Assembly: GCA_001768565.1 (NCBI GenBank)
Contig: MEOE01000034.1
Coordinates: forward strand, 58,570 to 122,569
Length of the DNA: 64,000 nt
Direction of reading: 5' to 3'
From: Bacteroidetes bacterium GWF2_33_16
Lineage (GTDB): Bacteria > Bacteroidota > Bacteroidia > Bacteroidales > UBA12077
In this document: positions 36,732 through 46,595 of the stretch, one piece after another
Layout: each line of letters begins with the position of its first letter
Position numbering within the stretch: the stretch's first letter is position 1
The notes under the pieces: model-generated
The model's input: only the letters and a program-made list of their open reading frames with translations
The model's database searches: none
What the model was told of the DNA's origin: nothing
Made by a program: the position numbers and the translations under genes

Positions 36732-38141
36732 ATGAAGAAACTTATAAAGTCTTTTGAATCTGAAGTCATTATTGAATTAAAAAAAACTCTAAAGAATGCT
36801 TCAGAAGGAATTAATCTCATTTCTTTATCTGAACTTGAAAATAATAAAACAATTGTTTTTGAATTTATTGTAGCAACAATAGTTTATACCATTCTATTAT
36901 TTTCACTTGACTGGGATTCTATTTATTGGTTATATGCAGCAACCATCATTTTCAGTTTTTTTCTGGCTAAAATTGTTGTTTTAATCAAAGACAATTTCAC
37001 CTTCCCTAAAAGCTTCATTTATTTTGACGATTCTGTAATTATAAAAAAACAATTAGATATATTGGAGTTTAATCCTATAACTCAATTAACTAAAGTAGAA
37101 TTTGTTCCGTCAGAAAATAAAGACTATATAATTATCAAATTAATATTCAACGAACAAACATTTTCTTTTCCATATTTGAAATCAAAAAGGGATAAATTAG
37201 AAAGTTTTGCAAAATCTTTAACAAATGAAGCCAATAAATCAAAAAAAGACCCCTTTTACGCCATATCATTTCTTCATTCCAAAATAAATAATTCAGGTAA
37301 AACTGCTACTAAACAAGAACCATTTTATAAAAAAGCCTTGTCTTGGACATTTATTTTTTCAATGATTTTCCTATTTAGTTTGACCTATTTTCTAGACTGG
37401 AATTCATTTCGCGCCGCTTCAAAAATTGATACAGCAACAAGCTTAAGAAATTACTTGAGTTATGAAAAAAATAAATTATACAGAGATGAAGCAAAGAGTT
37501 TAATAATAGAAAAATATAATACATCAATCAATATTTACAAGTCACAGAATTATAAAATAATTAATATCGCCCCATTTATAAAAATCCTTGAATATCTTCG
37601 TGATAATGAAATTTTTACGCTAATTATTTATTTTCAAAACAATAACCAAATAAAAGACCTTTCATATAAATATGATGTTTCTGTAGTAAGTGCAGTTCAT
37701 TCTTTCACTGATGATAAAATTACAGAAAGAGAAAGTGAACTTATTTCTACTTTAAATAAAACACTTGGAAATTCATTCCCCTCAGATATTATAAAAATTG
37801 ATGATGATTTAGAATTAGAAAATCATCCAAGAATTGAACTGAGATATACCATAGAAAATAGTGGAAATGGCTCTCTTTATTATCCTGTCGAACAAGAAAA
37901 TTTGAATGAATCAGAAAGAACTTATTATTATGGACTGACAATTTATTGGGATTTTAAACTCTTTTTACCAACTCAAGGAAACCCCATTTATGAATTTTCT
38001 CTTATATCTAATCCTGCGGCTCAGTTTACATCTGAAAATAATACATCTGACAACGTCTATACTAATATGGTGTATTCTGCCTTTAATGACTTTGAAAAAG
38101 TATTTAGAAAATATTTTTTTAGCGATACATTAAACAATTAA
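36732..38141 (+). CDS. membrane protein of unknown function (cassette 1, first gene)
   Basis: A 469-residue protein. Two hydrophobic hairpins sit at about 50-90 (FEFIVATIVYTILLFSLDW, LYAATIIFSFFLAKIVVLI) and at about 203-222, followed by a long C-terminal part without cysteine motifs. I recognise no family. It is first in a three-gene cassette with gaps of 28 and 6 bp, so the three are probably one transcript. Confidence 0.7.
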   Translation: MKKLIKSFESEVIIELKKTLKNASEGINLISLSELENNKTIVFEFIVATIVYTILLFSLDWDSIYWLYAATIIFSFFLAKIVVLIKDNFTFPKSFIYFDDSVIIKKQLDILEFNPITQLTKVEFVPSENKDYIIIKLIFNEQTFSFPYLKSKRDKLESFAKSLTNEANKSKKDPFYAISFLHSKINNSGKTATKQEPFYKKALSWTFIFSMIFLFSLTYFLDWNSFRAASKIDTATSLRNYLSYEKNKLYRDEAKSLIIEKYNTSINIYKSQNYKIINIAPFIKILEYLRDNEIFTLIIYFQNNNQIKDLSYKYDVSVVSAVHSFTDDKITERESELISTLNKTLGNSFPSDIIKIDDDLELENHPRIELRYTIENSGNGSLYYPVEQENLNESERTYYYGLTIYWDFKLFLPTQGNPIYEFSLISNPAAQFTSENNTSDNVYTNMVYSAFNDFEKVFRKYFFSDTLNN

Positions 38142-38169
38142 TTAAACCAATCACCTTAATTTCAATATT

Positions 38170-38445
38170 ATGAAAAATTATAAAATATTAATTTACATTA
38201 TTATTTCTTGCATTTTAGGTATATTAAATGCTCTTCCTAATAATAGTATTACAAACTTTAGGGATGTTGTTTTATTACTTGCTGAAGCAATCGGTTTTAT
38301 AATTGGAGCATTTATAATTAGTGCTCTAATTACATTAATATTTTCAATTTTTGATAAATCCATCCTTAAACGATTCAAGTCTGTCTCACTTTTAATTACT
38401 GTAATAATTCTAATTATTGCAACAATTGGTGCTTATTTAGGCTAA
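38170..38445 (+). CDS. small membrane protein (cassette 1, second gene)
   Basis: A 91-residue protein with three hydrophobic helices (about 6-20, 34-54 and 70-88). No motif is visible. It sits between the two other cassette-1 genes in a tight run, 6 bp before the third. Function unknown; could assist the neighbouring membrane protein. Confidence 0.65.
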   Translation: MKNYKILIYIIISCILGILNALPNNSITNFRDVVLLLAEAIGFIIGAFIISALITLIFSIFDKSILKRFKSVSLLITVIILIIATIGAYLG

Positions 38446-38451
38446 AACTAT

Positions 38452-38979
38452 ATGAAAGACATAATTGATAAAAGCAATGAATTTAAAAAACTATTAAGTG
38501 AATTCATTATCAAATTTTCAACTATAGAATTCTTTATTTCTTATCTGTGTTTTGAAATTGAGAAAGTGCTTAATCCCAATTCAAAATTTGAAGAAATTGC
38601 CTTAAAAAATTTGTCTAATAAAAAAGAATTGATTAAAAAGTTTATAACTGATAATTTGCCGAGTTTAAAAATTAAATGGAACATTATCTCAGAAAATATT
38701 TCAAATGTAAACATGGAAAGAAAGCATTTAGTACATGGAATTGGAAATCCTTCTATATACGGAATGAATGGTTATAATATTGAAAATTTACAGTCTTTTA
38801 TTCCTAAGCGAAACCAATCAAAGTCGTTTAATCTTAAAGACTTAGAAGAGATTAATTTAAAAATTGATGAAATTATTTTAGAAAATGGTCTTGGAAATGA
38901 ATTTTACACTGAATTTAAAAAAGAATTATTTAATTGGTATAATTTAAATTTAGCTGAAAGACCTAAAAAAACAGTTTAA
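38452..38979 (+). CDS. HEPN-like helical protein (cassette 1, third gene)
   Basis: A 175-residue, mostly helical protein. R90-KHLV-H95 followed by G is an R-x4-H motif like that of HEPN RNases and related abortive-infection proteins. The resemblance is limited to this motif and the all-alpha pattern, so the call is tentative. If true, the three-gene cassette could be a membrane-linked toxin or defence unit. Confidence 0.45.
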   Translation: MKDIIDKSNEFKKLLSEFIIKFSTIEFFISYLCFEIEKVLNPNSKFEEIALKNLSNKKELIKKFITDNLPSLKIKWNIISENISNVNMERKHLVHGIGNPSIYGMNGYNIENLQSFIPKRNQSKSFNLKDLEEINLKIDEIILENGLGNEFYTEFKKELFNWYNLNLAERPKKTV

Positions 38980-38998
38980 AACATCTGTAAACGGTCAA

Positions 38999-39130
38999 TT
39001 GCTAACAGCGGCTCTAAAAAAATGCGGGGTGAAGGAATACTCGAACATTTTTACTATTTTTAAACTTTATTAACGGCGGATAGGAACGCAGGGCGAAATC
39101 CCGCACTTTTCTAAGCCGCGACCGTTATGG
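38999..39130 (+). other. attC-like site 1
   Basis: R'' TTGCTAAC, GCGGCT/AGCCGC stem, AAATGCGGGG/CCCGCACTTTT stem, R' CCGTTATGG (39122-39130). Shares its central sequence with site 2. Its R'' region (38985-39006) complements the start of its own cassette. Confidence 0.85.
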
Positions 39131-39230
39131 CCAATATCTATACAACAAAAACTAAATACTATCGTTCTTTGATAAAAAATAGCTTATGAAACATTTTTAC
39201 CTAATGAATTATTAACTAAATCTTAAAAAA

Positions 39231-39716
39231 ATGAAAAAAGTAAATTTGTTATCAATCTTATTTTTTATGGTTGTTCTTATTAGTTGCGAAGAAGAATGGA
39301 AATATAAAAACTATGAAGAATGCTCAGAAACGTTTAAAATAGAATATATACTACCTGACAATTGGAAATATCCTGATTGTGATAAAACTTCAATTACTAT
39401 TATTAACTATGACTCTGATTGTTTTATCAATATATATAAGGTTGACACAAAATCACCTATTGACACTACTTTACAAGACGAAATAAACAGATATAATGTA
39501 ATGCCAAATATAGAAATTATTGAAGAAGGCTATGCAATTGTATCTGGAATGCGTGCTTATTATTGGGTATTTATCCGTGAAACAAAATGTAAAGAGTATA
39601 TATTTGTTGACCAGAACAATAAATATAAAATAAATTTTAAAGCAATTAAAGACAAAGACTACGATAATAACTTATCAGTTTTTGACAACTTCATTGAAAC
39701 TGTGAAGATTAAATAG
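39231..39716 (+). CDS. lipoprotein of unknown function (cassette 2)
   Basis: A 161-residue lipoprotein with a lipobox (MVVLISCEEEW). The mature part has a pattern of beta strands and several acidic and aromatic residues (IEYILPDNWKYPDCDKTSITII, IVSGMRAYYWVFIR) but no recognised family. The gene is the only one in its 724-bp cassette and starts 107 bp into it. Confidence 0.8.
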   Translation: MKKVNLLSILFFMVVLISCEEEWKYKNYEECSETFKIEYILPDNWKYPDCDKTSITIINYDSDCFINIYKVDTKSPIDTTLQDEINRYNVMPNIEIIEEGYAIVSGMRAYYWVFIRETKCKEYIFVDQNNKYKINFKAIKDKDYDNNLSVFDNFIETVKIK

Positions 39717-39721
39717 ATACT

Positions 39722-39854
39722 GGCCATAACAGCGCTTCACATTTTAAGCGGGGTGAAGGAATACTCGAACATTTTTACTACTTTTAAACTATATTAACGG
39801 CGGACTGGAAACTAGGGCGAAAACCCGCTCAAAACGTAAGCGCAACCGTTAGCA
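39722..39854 (+). other. attC-like site 2
   Basis: R'' GGCCATAAC, GCGCTT/AAGCGC stem, TTTTAAGCGGG/CCCGCTCAAAA stem, R' CCGTTAGCA. It pairs with the start of cassette 2 at 39124-39140 (16 of 17 bases). Confidence 0.85.
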
Positions 39855-40051
39855 ACAAGCCTAAAAAAACACTCTACCGACAACTTACTACCCGATGAAA
39901 AGACAAAAAACAAATACCCCGACGCACAAAAGCAAGAGTTTGTCAGCCCTTCCCTGCAACCGTCCCTTCGCTGCCAAACACATGCTTTTCTCCCACCGCA
40001 CCCGCTTCGTGGATAGGGCAGTGCTAAATTGAAACATAGATTTTAAAAAAA
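39855..40051. other. noncoding head of cassette 3
   Basis: About 200 bp of moderately GC-rich text with no gene. It contains CCCTTCGCTGCCAAACACAT (39965-39984), which resembles CCCTTCGCTGTCAGGCACAT in the tail of the same cassette (50227-50246). Confidence 0.5.
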
Positions 40052-40056
40052 ATGAA

Positions 40057-40467
40057 ATGAAAGAAACCGATAATAAACTCACAATGCGAAACATAAAACC
40101 AACCGCCATGCGTGAATTGGTTTTAAAAGTATTAAGTGAACAGGATAAAGCAATAAGTTTGGCAGATTTAGAACAGAAATTTGACAACGCCGATAAAACA
40201 ACATTATACCGAACACTCAAAACATTTGAAGAAAACAAGCTAATACATAGCATTGATGACGGTACAGGAGCTGTTAAGTATGCCTTATGTAAGGAAACCT
40301 GCCAATGCCATCCCGAAGATTTGCACGTTCATTTTCTTTGTACCAAATGTCAGCAGACTTATTGTTTGACTGATATTTCTATTCCCTCAATTGCTTTACC
40401 TGTGAATTTCAAACTCGAAACTATCAATATGGTTGTGAAAGGTATTTGTTCCAATTGCGACAAATAA
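40057..40467 (+). CDS. Fur-family metal regulator
   Basis: A 136-residue Fur-family repressor with a winged helix (about 8-75, RELVLKVLSEQDKAISLADLEQKFDN, TTLYRTLKTFEENKLI) and a metal domain with CQCHPEDLHVHFLCTKC and CSNC, consistent with the usual structural zinc Cys pairs and His-rich sensing site. It is first in a heavy-metal efflux cluster, so it probably represses these genes until a metal is present. Which metal is unknown. Confidence 0.9.
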   Translation: MKETDNKLTMRNIKPTAMRELVLKVLSEQDKAISLADLEQKFDNADKTTLYRTLKTFEENKLIHSIDDGTGAVKYALCKETCQCHPEDLHVHFLCTKCQQTYCLTDISIPSIALPVNFKLETINMVVKGICSNCDK

Positions 40468-40524
40468 AAACTTTGCAATTCAGTTGCATGGATTTTTGAT
40501 ATATATTTGCATCAAATTATTTAA

Positions 40525-40898
40525 ATGAAATATTTTGCATTCATATTGTCCGTTTATGTTTTGGTTCTTACCGCAATTCCTTGCTTGATGTTCCAAAGGA
40601 CGATAATTTGCATAAAATCGAACTCACTAATTCTTCATCCGATCATCACGAACACGACACCGACCTTTGTTCCCCATTTTGTACTTGCGATTGCTGTGTT
40701 TCCCCGATTATAACTAATTCGGCCATTTATTTTACTTGCACTCCGATTGCTCAAAAGTTAACAACAGAGTATAATAATTCCTTTATTTCTTCCCTTTTTG
40801 CCACCATTTGGCAACCGCCTAAATTAAGCCAATACAATTCCCGTTGTAAGAATATTTCACTTGTCCTTTGTGGGCTTGTGAAGGAATTTATGTATTAA
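40525..40898 (+). pseudogene. frameshifted DUF6660-like small protein
   Basis: The N-terminal MKYFAFILSVYVLVLTAIPC and the later part (DVPKDDNLHKIELTNSSSDHH, HDTDLCSPFCTCDCCVSPII, SLFATIWQPPKLS) together match the DUF6660 family seen next to Bacteroidetes metal-efflux genes, but lie in two frames. A one-base loss near 40583 would explain it. It may be a true pseudogene or an assembly error. The intact protein would be a small exported cysteine-rich protein. Confidence 0.7.
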
Positions 40899-40916
40899 CT
40901 TTTTTTATAATTCATT

Positions 40917-43900
40917 ATGATAGAACGAATCATTCGATTTTCGATAAAGAACAAGATAATTATCGGGTTATTTGCCCTTGCCTTGGTGGCTTGGGGTACA
41001 TATTCGCTTGTTCATCTGCCCATTGATGCAGTTCCCGATATTACAAACAATCAGGTACAGGTTATTTCCCGTGCGCCATCTTTGGCAGTACAGGAAGTAG
41101 AAAGTTTTATTACCGCACCTGTTGAAGTTTCGGTAGCCAATATTCCTGATGTATTAGAGCTGCGCTCTATTTCACGTTTAGGATTATCAGTAGTTACCGT
41201 GGTTTTTAAAGACAATGTAGATATCTACTGGGCACGGCAGCAAATTGGCGAAAGGCTCAGGGAAGCCGAAGACCAGATACCGCAGGGATTGGCAAAAATT
41301 GAAATGGCTCCCATTTCAACAGGTTTGGGCGAGATTTTCCAATACACCCTCGAAATAAAAGACGGATATAAAGATAAGTTCACGCCTATGGACTTGCGTA
41401 CCTATCAAGATTGGATTGTACGCCGCCAAATGCTTGGAACGCCAGGTGTTGCCGATGTAAACAGTTACGGCGGATTTGTAAAACAATACGAAATAGCCGT
41501 TAAGCCCGAACGCTTGCGGTCTATGAACCTTTCGTTGACCGATATTTTCGAAGCTCTCGAAAACAACAACGAGAATACAGGGAGTGCCTATATTGATAAA
41601 ATGCCCGAAGCCTATTTTATACGTGGCATTGGATTGGTTAAAACACTCGACGACATCGAAAATATTGTTGTAAAAATCGTAAACGGCATTCCTGTTTTGG
41701 TGCGTGATGTGGCAACTGTGCAGTTCGGACACGCAACCCGATACGGTGCGTTGGTTTCCGATACCACCGAAGCAGTGGGGGGTGTGGTGATGATGCTCAA
41801 AGGGGCGAACGCCAATGAAGTTATCGGGAAGGTTAAGGAAAAAATCACCTCCATTCAAAAATCACTACCCGCAGGTATTGAAATTACCCCTTACCTCGAC
41901 CGTACCGATTTGGTCGACCGTGCCATTGGCACTGTTACCCGAAACCTTCTCGAAGGGGCTTTGATTGTTATTTTCATATTGGTTTTGTTGCTTGGTAATT
42001 TCAGAGCAGGTTTAATTGTAGCCTCGGTAATACCACTCGCCATGCTTTTTGCCTTTGGTATGATGCAGCTTTTCGGCGTATCGGGCAACCTTATGAGCCT
42101 TGGTGCTATCGACTTTGGTTTGATTGTGGACGGGGCAGTAATTATCGTTGAAAGCATTGTCCACCGTATTACCATGAGCAAAAGCCATCATACGGGCATA
42201 AAACGGCTCACACAACCGCAAATGGACGAAGAAGTATTTCAGGCTTCAAGTAAAATCCGTACCGCAGCAGCTTTTGGCGAAATTATTATCTTAATTGTGT
42301 ATATCCCAATTCTAGTATTGGTGGGCATCGAAGGTAAAATGTTCAAACCAATGGGGCAGGTAGTTAGTTTTGCTATTCTTGGTGCATTTATTTTGTCGCT
42401 CACATGGGTTCCTATGATTTCGTCTTTATTCCTTAGCAAGAATACCGAACACAAACGGAATATTTCCGATAAGATTATGGATTTCCTACACAAGGCTTTT
42501 AACCCAGTTATCGCATTTGCACTTCGCCGTAAATTGGCAATTGTTATTACTTCTGTGGTTCTTTTTATCGGTAGTTTGTTCCTGTTTACCCGATTGGGAG
42601 GCGAGTTTATTCCGCAGCTCGAAGAAGGCGACCTTGCAGGATTGGTAATTACCTTGCAGGGTGGTTCACCCGCAAACACCGTGGAAGAAGTGAAACGAGC
42701 CAATATCATATTACGAGATAATTTTCCCGAGATAAAACATTTGGTTTGTAAAATCGGACCCGGCGAAATACCCACCGACCCTACACCAATGGAAACTGGC
42801 GATTATATTATAACTCTCAAACCCAAAAGCGAGTGGACAACCGCCGAAACCCGTGAAGAACTGGTTGAGAAAATGGAAGAGAAACTGGCAGTTTTGGCAG
42901 GGGTTAAATTCGAGTTCTCGCAGCCCATACAACTTCGGTTTAACGAGCTAATGACGGGTTCACGTCAGGACGTGGCCATTAAATTGTTTGGCGACAATCT
43001 TGATACACTTGCCTTGAAAGCTTCTCAAATTGAAGAATTGATACAAAATATCGAAGGTGCAACAGATGTCAGTGTTGAAAAAGTAACAGGTCTGGCTCAA
43101 ATACAGGTCGAGTACAACCGCCCCCGAATGGCTCAATATGGCGTTTCAGTTAAGGAAATTAATAATATATTACAGGCTGCATTTGCTGGCCGTTCAGCAG
43201 GTGTGGTATTCGATGAGGAAAAACGTTTCGACCTTGTTGTACGGCTCGACGAAGCCAACCGCCGCGATATTTCGGATGTTAAAAGTCTTAGTATTGCCCT
43301 GCCCGACGGTCGTTTAATTCCACTCGACCAATTGGCAAGTGTGGATATAAAAACAGGCCCTGCCCAAGTTTCGCGCGAAAACACCAAACGACGTTTAACC
43401 ATAGGTTTTAACGTGCGTGGTCGTGATGTGGAAAGTGTGGTTAAAGATGCCCATTCAAAACTTGATGCAAACCTTACATTACCTGTTGGGTATTACACTA
43501 CATTTGGCGGACAGTTCGAAAACCTTATTGCCGCCCGTGAACGTTTGGCAATTGCCGTACCTGTGGCGTTGTTGCTCATTTTCGTGTTGCTGTTTTTTAC
43601 ATTTCATTCTCTCAAACAATCCATCCTCATTTTTACGGCTGTACCTATGGCTGCCATTGGTGGTGTAGTTGCATTGTGGTTAAGAGATATGAACTTCTCA
43701 ATTTCCGCAGGGGTTGGCTTCATTGCCTTGTTCGGGGTTGCCGTTCTCAATGGAATTGTGCTTATTGCCGAATTTAACCGCCTCGAAAAAGAGGGCGTTT
43801 CCGATATTACCGAACGGGTATTACAAGGATTAAAAACACGTTTACGACCTGTAATTTTAACTGCTGCCGTGGCTTCGCTTGGGTTTCTTCCAATGGCATT

Positions 43901-45308
43901 GTCAAGTTCGGCGGGTGCAGAAGTACAAAAACCTTTGGCTACAGTTGTTATTGGGGGAATTATTACGTCAACTCTACTTACTTTAATTGTGTTGCCTATC
44001 CTTTATATCATTTTCACCAAACGCAATTTCAGGTTTTCTTCTAAAAAAAGAAAATTGAATACAGGCGGTTTAGCTATGATTTTAGTCCTTATTGGTACTT
44101 TCTTTTTCAACAAAGTCGAAGCACAACAAACCAAGCCAATAACCTTGCAAAATGCCATTCAATTGGCATTAGACAGTAATTTGGCGGTTCGTTCCGCAGC
44201 TTATTCGGTCGATGTGCAAAAAGCCCTCAAAGGTGCTTCGTGGGATATTCCCAAAACCACTATCGAAGGGCAATACGGTCAGTTTAACTCTTATACCAAA
44301 GACAATAGTTTTACCGTTTCGCAGTCGTTCGCTTTTCCATCGGTTTACATCAATCAAAACAAACTGGCAAATGCAAACATCAAAAGCAGCGAATGGCAAC
44401 AAAAAGGCTCGCAGCTCGAAATTGCCTCACAAGTAAAACATGTGTATTGGCAATTGGCTTACCTGTATTCCAAACAAAAGCTTTTACGGTATCAGGATAG
44501 TTTATATTCGGGTTTTTTAAGGGCTGCCGAACTTAGGGCAAAAACAGGCGAAACAAATCGCCTCGAAATGATTACCGCCCGTTCGCAAAGTCTTGAAATC
44601 AAAAACCAATTGCAGCAAACAACAGCCGATATTGGCATTCTCAACCAGCGGTTACAAACATTGTTGAATGTCGATTACGCTTTAATCCCAGCAGATACTG
44701 TACTTCGCCGTTCGGGGTTTATTACAATTTCCGACACTTCGGCAATTTCTGCCAATCCAACCTTAGGTTATACCCAACAGCAGGTTGAAGTTGCCCGCAT
44801 CGAGAAAAATTTGGAACGCAGCCGTATGATGCCCGATTTTACTATTGGGTATTTTAGCCAGACATTACAAGGTACTCAGGAAGTAAATGGAATCCCCCAA
44901 ACCTTCGGTACGGGCGACCGTTTTACAGGTATTCAGGCAGGTATTGCCATTCCGTTGTGGTTTGCTCCTTATACTTCAAAAACAAAAGCAGCAAAAATCA
45001 AACAACAGATAGCAAGTACCAACGCCGAGTATTACACCAAATCGCTTTCGGGCAGTTATCAGGCTCTTTTAAGCGAATACGGCAAGTTCAACAACAGTGT
45101 TGAGTTCTACGAAAAACAAGCTGTTCCCGAAGCCGATATGATTATTGAGCAATCTACTCGCAGCTACAAAGCTGGTGCATTGGATTATCTCGATTATATC
45201 TTGTCGCTCAACCGTGCATTGTCAATCAAACAAAACTATCTCGATGCACTCAACGGCTACAACCAAACCATTATTTCAATTGACTTTATTACAGGTAAAA
45301 CATTTTAA
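40917..45308 (+). CDS. czcA: CzcA-type heavy-metal RND pump fused to CzcC-type outer-membrane protein
   Basis: A 1,463-residue fusion. Residues 1 to about 1040 are a CusA/CzcA-type inner-membrane pump (PTPMETGDYI, RND helices, and GAIDFGLIVDGAVIIVE with the proton-relay acids). After a hydrophobic linker at about 1050-1068 (LNTGGLAMILVLIGTFFF), residues 1070-1463 are a TolC/CzcC-like outer-membrane part (LQNAIQLALDSN, NLERSRMMPDFTIGY). Joining the two is common in Bacteroidetes and keeps pump and outlet at a 1:1 ratio. With CzcB it should export Co, Zn, Cd or Cu-type ions. Confidence 0.95.
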   Translation: MIERIIRFSIKNKIIIGLFALALVAWGTYSLVHLPIDAVPDITNNQVQVISRAPSLAVQEVESFITAPVEVSVANIPDVLELRSISRLGLSVVTVVFKDNVDIYWARQQIGERLREAEDQIPQGLAKIEMAPISTGLGEIFQYTLEIKDGYKDKFTPMDLRTYQDWIVRRQMLGTPGVADVNSYGGFVKQYEIAVKPERLRSMNLSLTDIFEALENNNENTGSAYIDKMPEAYFIRGIGLVKTLDDIENIVVKIVNGIPVLVRDVATVQFGHATRYGALVSDTTEAVGGVVMMLKGANANEVIGKVKEKITSIQKSLPAGIEITPYLDRTDLVDRAIGTVTRNLLEGALIVIFILVLLLGNFRAGLIVASVIPLAMLFAFGMMQLFGVSGNLMSLGAIDFGLIVDGAVIIVESIVHRITMSKSHHTGIKRLTQPQMDEEVFQASSKIRTAAAFGEIIILIVYIPILVLVGIEGKMFKPMGQVVSFAILGAFILSLTWVPMISSLFLSKNTEHKRNISDKIMDFLHKAFNPVIAFALRRKLAIVITSVVLFIGSLFLFTRLGGEFIPQLEEGDLAGLVITLQGGSPANTVEEVKRANIILRDNFPEIKHLVCKIGPGEIPTDPTPMETGDYIITLKPKSEWTTAETREELVEKMEEKLAVLAGVKFEFSQPIQLRFNELMTGSRQDVAIKLFGDNLDTLALKASQIEELIQNIEGATDVSVEKVTGLAQIQVEYNRPRMAQYGVSVKEINNILQAAFAGRSAGVVFDEEKRFDLVVRLDEANRRDISDVKSLSIALPDGRLIPLDQLASVDIKTGPAQVSRENTKRRLTIGFNVRGRDVESVVKDAHSKLDANLTLPVGYYTTFGGQFENLIAARERLAIAVPVALLLIFVLLFFTFHSLKQSILIFTAVPMAAIGGVVALWLRDMNFSISAGVGFIALFGVAVLNGIVLIAEFNRLEKEGVSDITERVLQGLKTRLRPVILTAAVASLGFLPMALSSSAGAEVQKPLATVVIGGIITSTLLTLIVLPILYIIFTKRNFRFSSKKRKLNTGGLAMILVLIGTFFFNKVEAQQTKPITLQNAIQLALDSNLAVRSAAYSVDVQKALKGASWDIPKTTIEGQYGQFNSYTKDNSFTVSQSFAFPSVYINQNKLANANIKSSEWQQKGSQLEIASQVKHVYWQLAYLYSKQKLLRYQDSLYSGFLRAAELRAKTGETNRLEMITARSQSLEIKNQLQQTTADIGILNQRLQTLLNVDYALIPADTVLRRSGFITISDTSAISANPTLGYTQQQVEVARIEKNLERSRMMPDFTIGYFSQTLQGTQEVNGIPQTFGTGDRFTGIQAGIAIPLWFAPYTSKTKAAKIKQQIASTNAEYYTKSLSGSYQALLSEYGKFNNSVEFYEKQAVPEADMIIEQSTRSYKAGALDYLDYILSLNRALSIKQNYLDALNGYNQTIISIDFITGKTF

Positions 45309-45320
45309 TTCTGAACTTTT

Positions 45321-46583
45321 ATGAAAACATTAAAATATAGCATCATTCTTTTAGTAATGATTAGTGTAGCCACCTTTACAGGCTGCAACGGTAAAAAACT
45401 CGATGAACACGGACATGAGGCGGGTACTCATGCCGAAAGCACTGAAAAGGAAAGCCACGAGGAGCATAAAGAGGGTAAGGCTGAAGAAGAAGGAGAACAC
45501 GAAGAATTGCCTGAAGACATCGTGGAACTGAACGCCGAACAAATTAAACTTGCAGGTATTCAACTTGGTAAAGTAGAGATGCGTCAGGTTAGTGGTGTAA
45601 TCAAAGCAAACGGTATAGTTACCACAGCACCCCAAAATTCAGCTTCGGTTAGTGTTCCATTGGGCGGGTTTGTAAAATCGTCAAACCTGTTACCGGGCAT
45701 TGCAGTTTCTAAAGGTCAAACACTTGCAATCATCGAGAATACCGAGTTTGTCGATTTACAGCAAAATTACCTCGACATTAAAAACAAGTACGAGTTTGCC
45801 TTAGCTGAGTACAAGCGCCACACCGAACTTTATAAGGACGATGTGTATTCCGAAAAAAACCTTCAACAAACCACGTCCGAATACCGCAGTCTCAAATCCC
45901 AATTAAAAGGTATCGGGCAAAAATTACAGGTTATTGGTGTTAACCCTGCCACGCTTACCGAAGAAAACATTTCGGCAACCATTGCCCTTGTTTCACCTAT
46001 CAGTGGATATGTAAAAACGGCAAACATCAGCATGGGCAAATACGTTTCGCCTACCGATGTACTATTTGAAATTGTGGGTACTGATAATTTATTGCTCGAA
46101 CTTAGTTTGTTCGAAAAGGATGCAAATACCATTTCAATTGGTCAGTTAGCACATTTCACCATCAACAACGAAACACACGAGCATAAAGCAAAAATTTATC
46201 AGGTAGGCAAATCAATTAACGCCGATAAAACTTTCAAGGTGTATGCAACCGTTCAGCAGCCTTGCAACAATGTATTGCCTGGCATGTACGTGCTTGCACA
46301 TATCGATAAAACCGACAAGCAGGTTACCTCTGTCCCTGCCGATGCCGTAGTATCGTTCGACAATAAATATTACATCTTTGCTTTTGAAAGAGATAAGGAT
46401 GAAGACGGAAAACCATTTACCGAATACCGCTTTATCGAAGTTACTAAAATCGATACAAACGATGGTTTTACCGAAATTCAGTTACCTGCCAGTTTCGATT
46501 TAAAAAACACCAAAATTGTGACAAAAGGGGCGTACAAGTTACTTTCTGCCAAAAAGAACGCAGGTGAAATGACTTGCGGTTAA
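45321..46583 (+). CDS. czcB: CzcB-type periplasmic adaptor
   Basis: A 420-residue adaptor (membrane-fusion protein) with a lipobox (TFTGCNGK), a His/Glu-rich N-terminal segment (HGHEAGTHAESTEKESHEEH) that probably binds metal, and the barrel-sandwich/hairpin pattern of RND adaptors. It starts 12 bp after czcA and links its inner-membrane and outer-membrane parts. Confidence 0.95.
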   Translation: MKTLKYSIILLVMISVATFTGCNGKKLDEHGHEAGTHAESTEKESHEEHKEGKAEEEGEHEELPEDIVELNAEQIKLAGIQLGKVEMRQVSGVIKANGIVTTAPQNSASVSVPLGGFVKSSNLLPGIAVSKGQTLAIIENTEFVDLQQNYLDIKNKYEFALAEYKRHTELYKDDVYSEKNLQQTTSEYRSLKSQLKGIGQKLQVIGVNPATLTEENISATIALVSPISGYVKTANISMGKYVSPTDVLFEIVGTDNLLLELSLFEKDANTISIGQLAHFTINNETHEHKAKIYQVGKSINADKTFKVYATVQQPCNNVLPGMYVLAHIDKTDKQVTSVPADAVVSFDNKYYIFAFERDKDEDGKPFTEYRFIEVTKIDTNDGFTEIQLPASFDLKNTKIVTKGAYKLLSAKKNAGEMTCG

Positions 46584-46595
46584 TTTTCAATAGCT

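Noticed and set aside
39888-40253. Reverse frame of 121 codons over the Fur gene
   Set aside because: Shadow of the well-supported Fur-family gene on the other strand.
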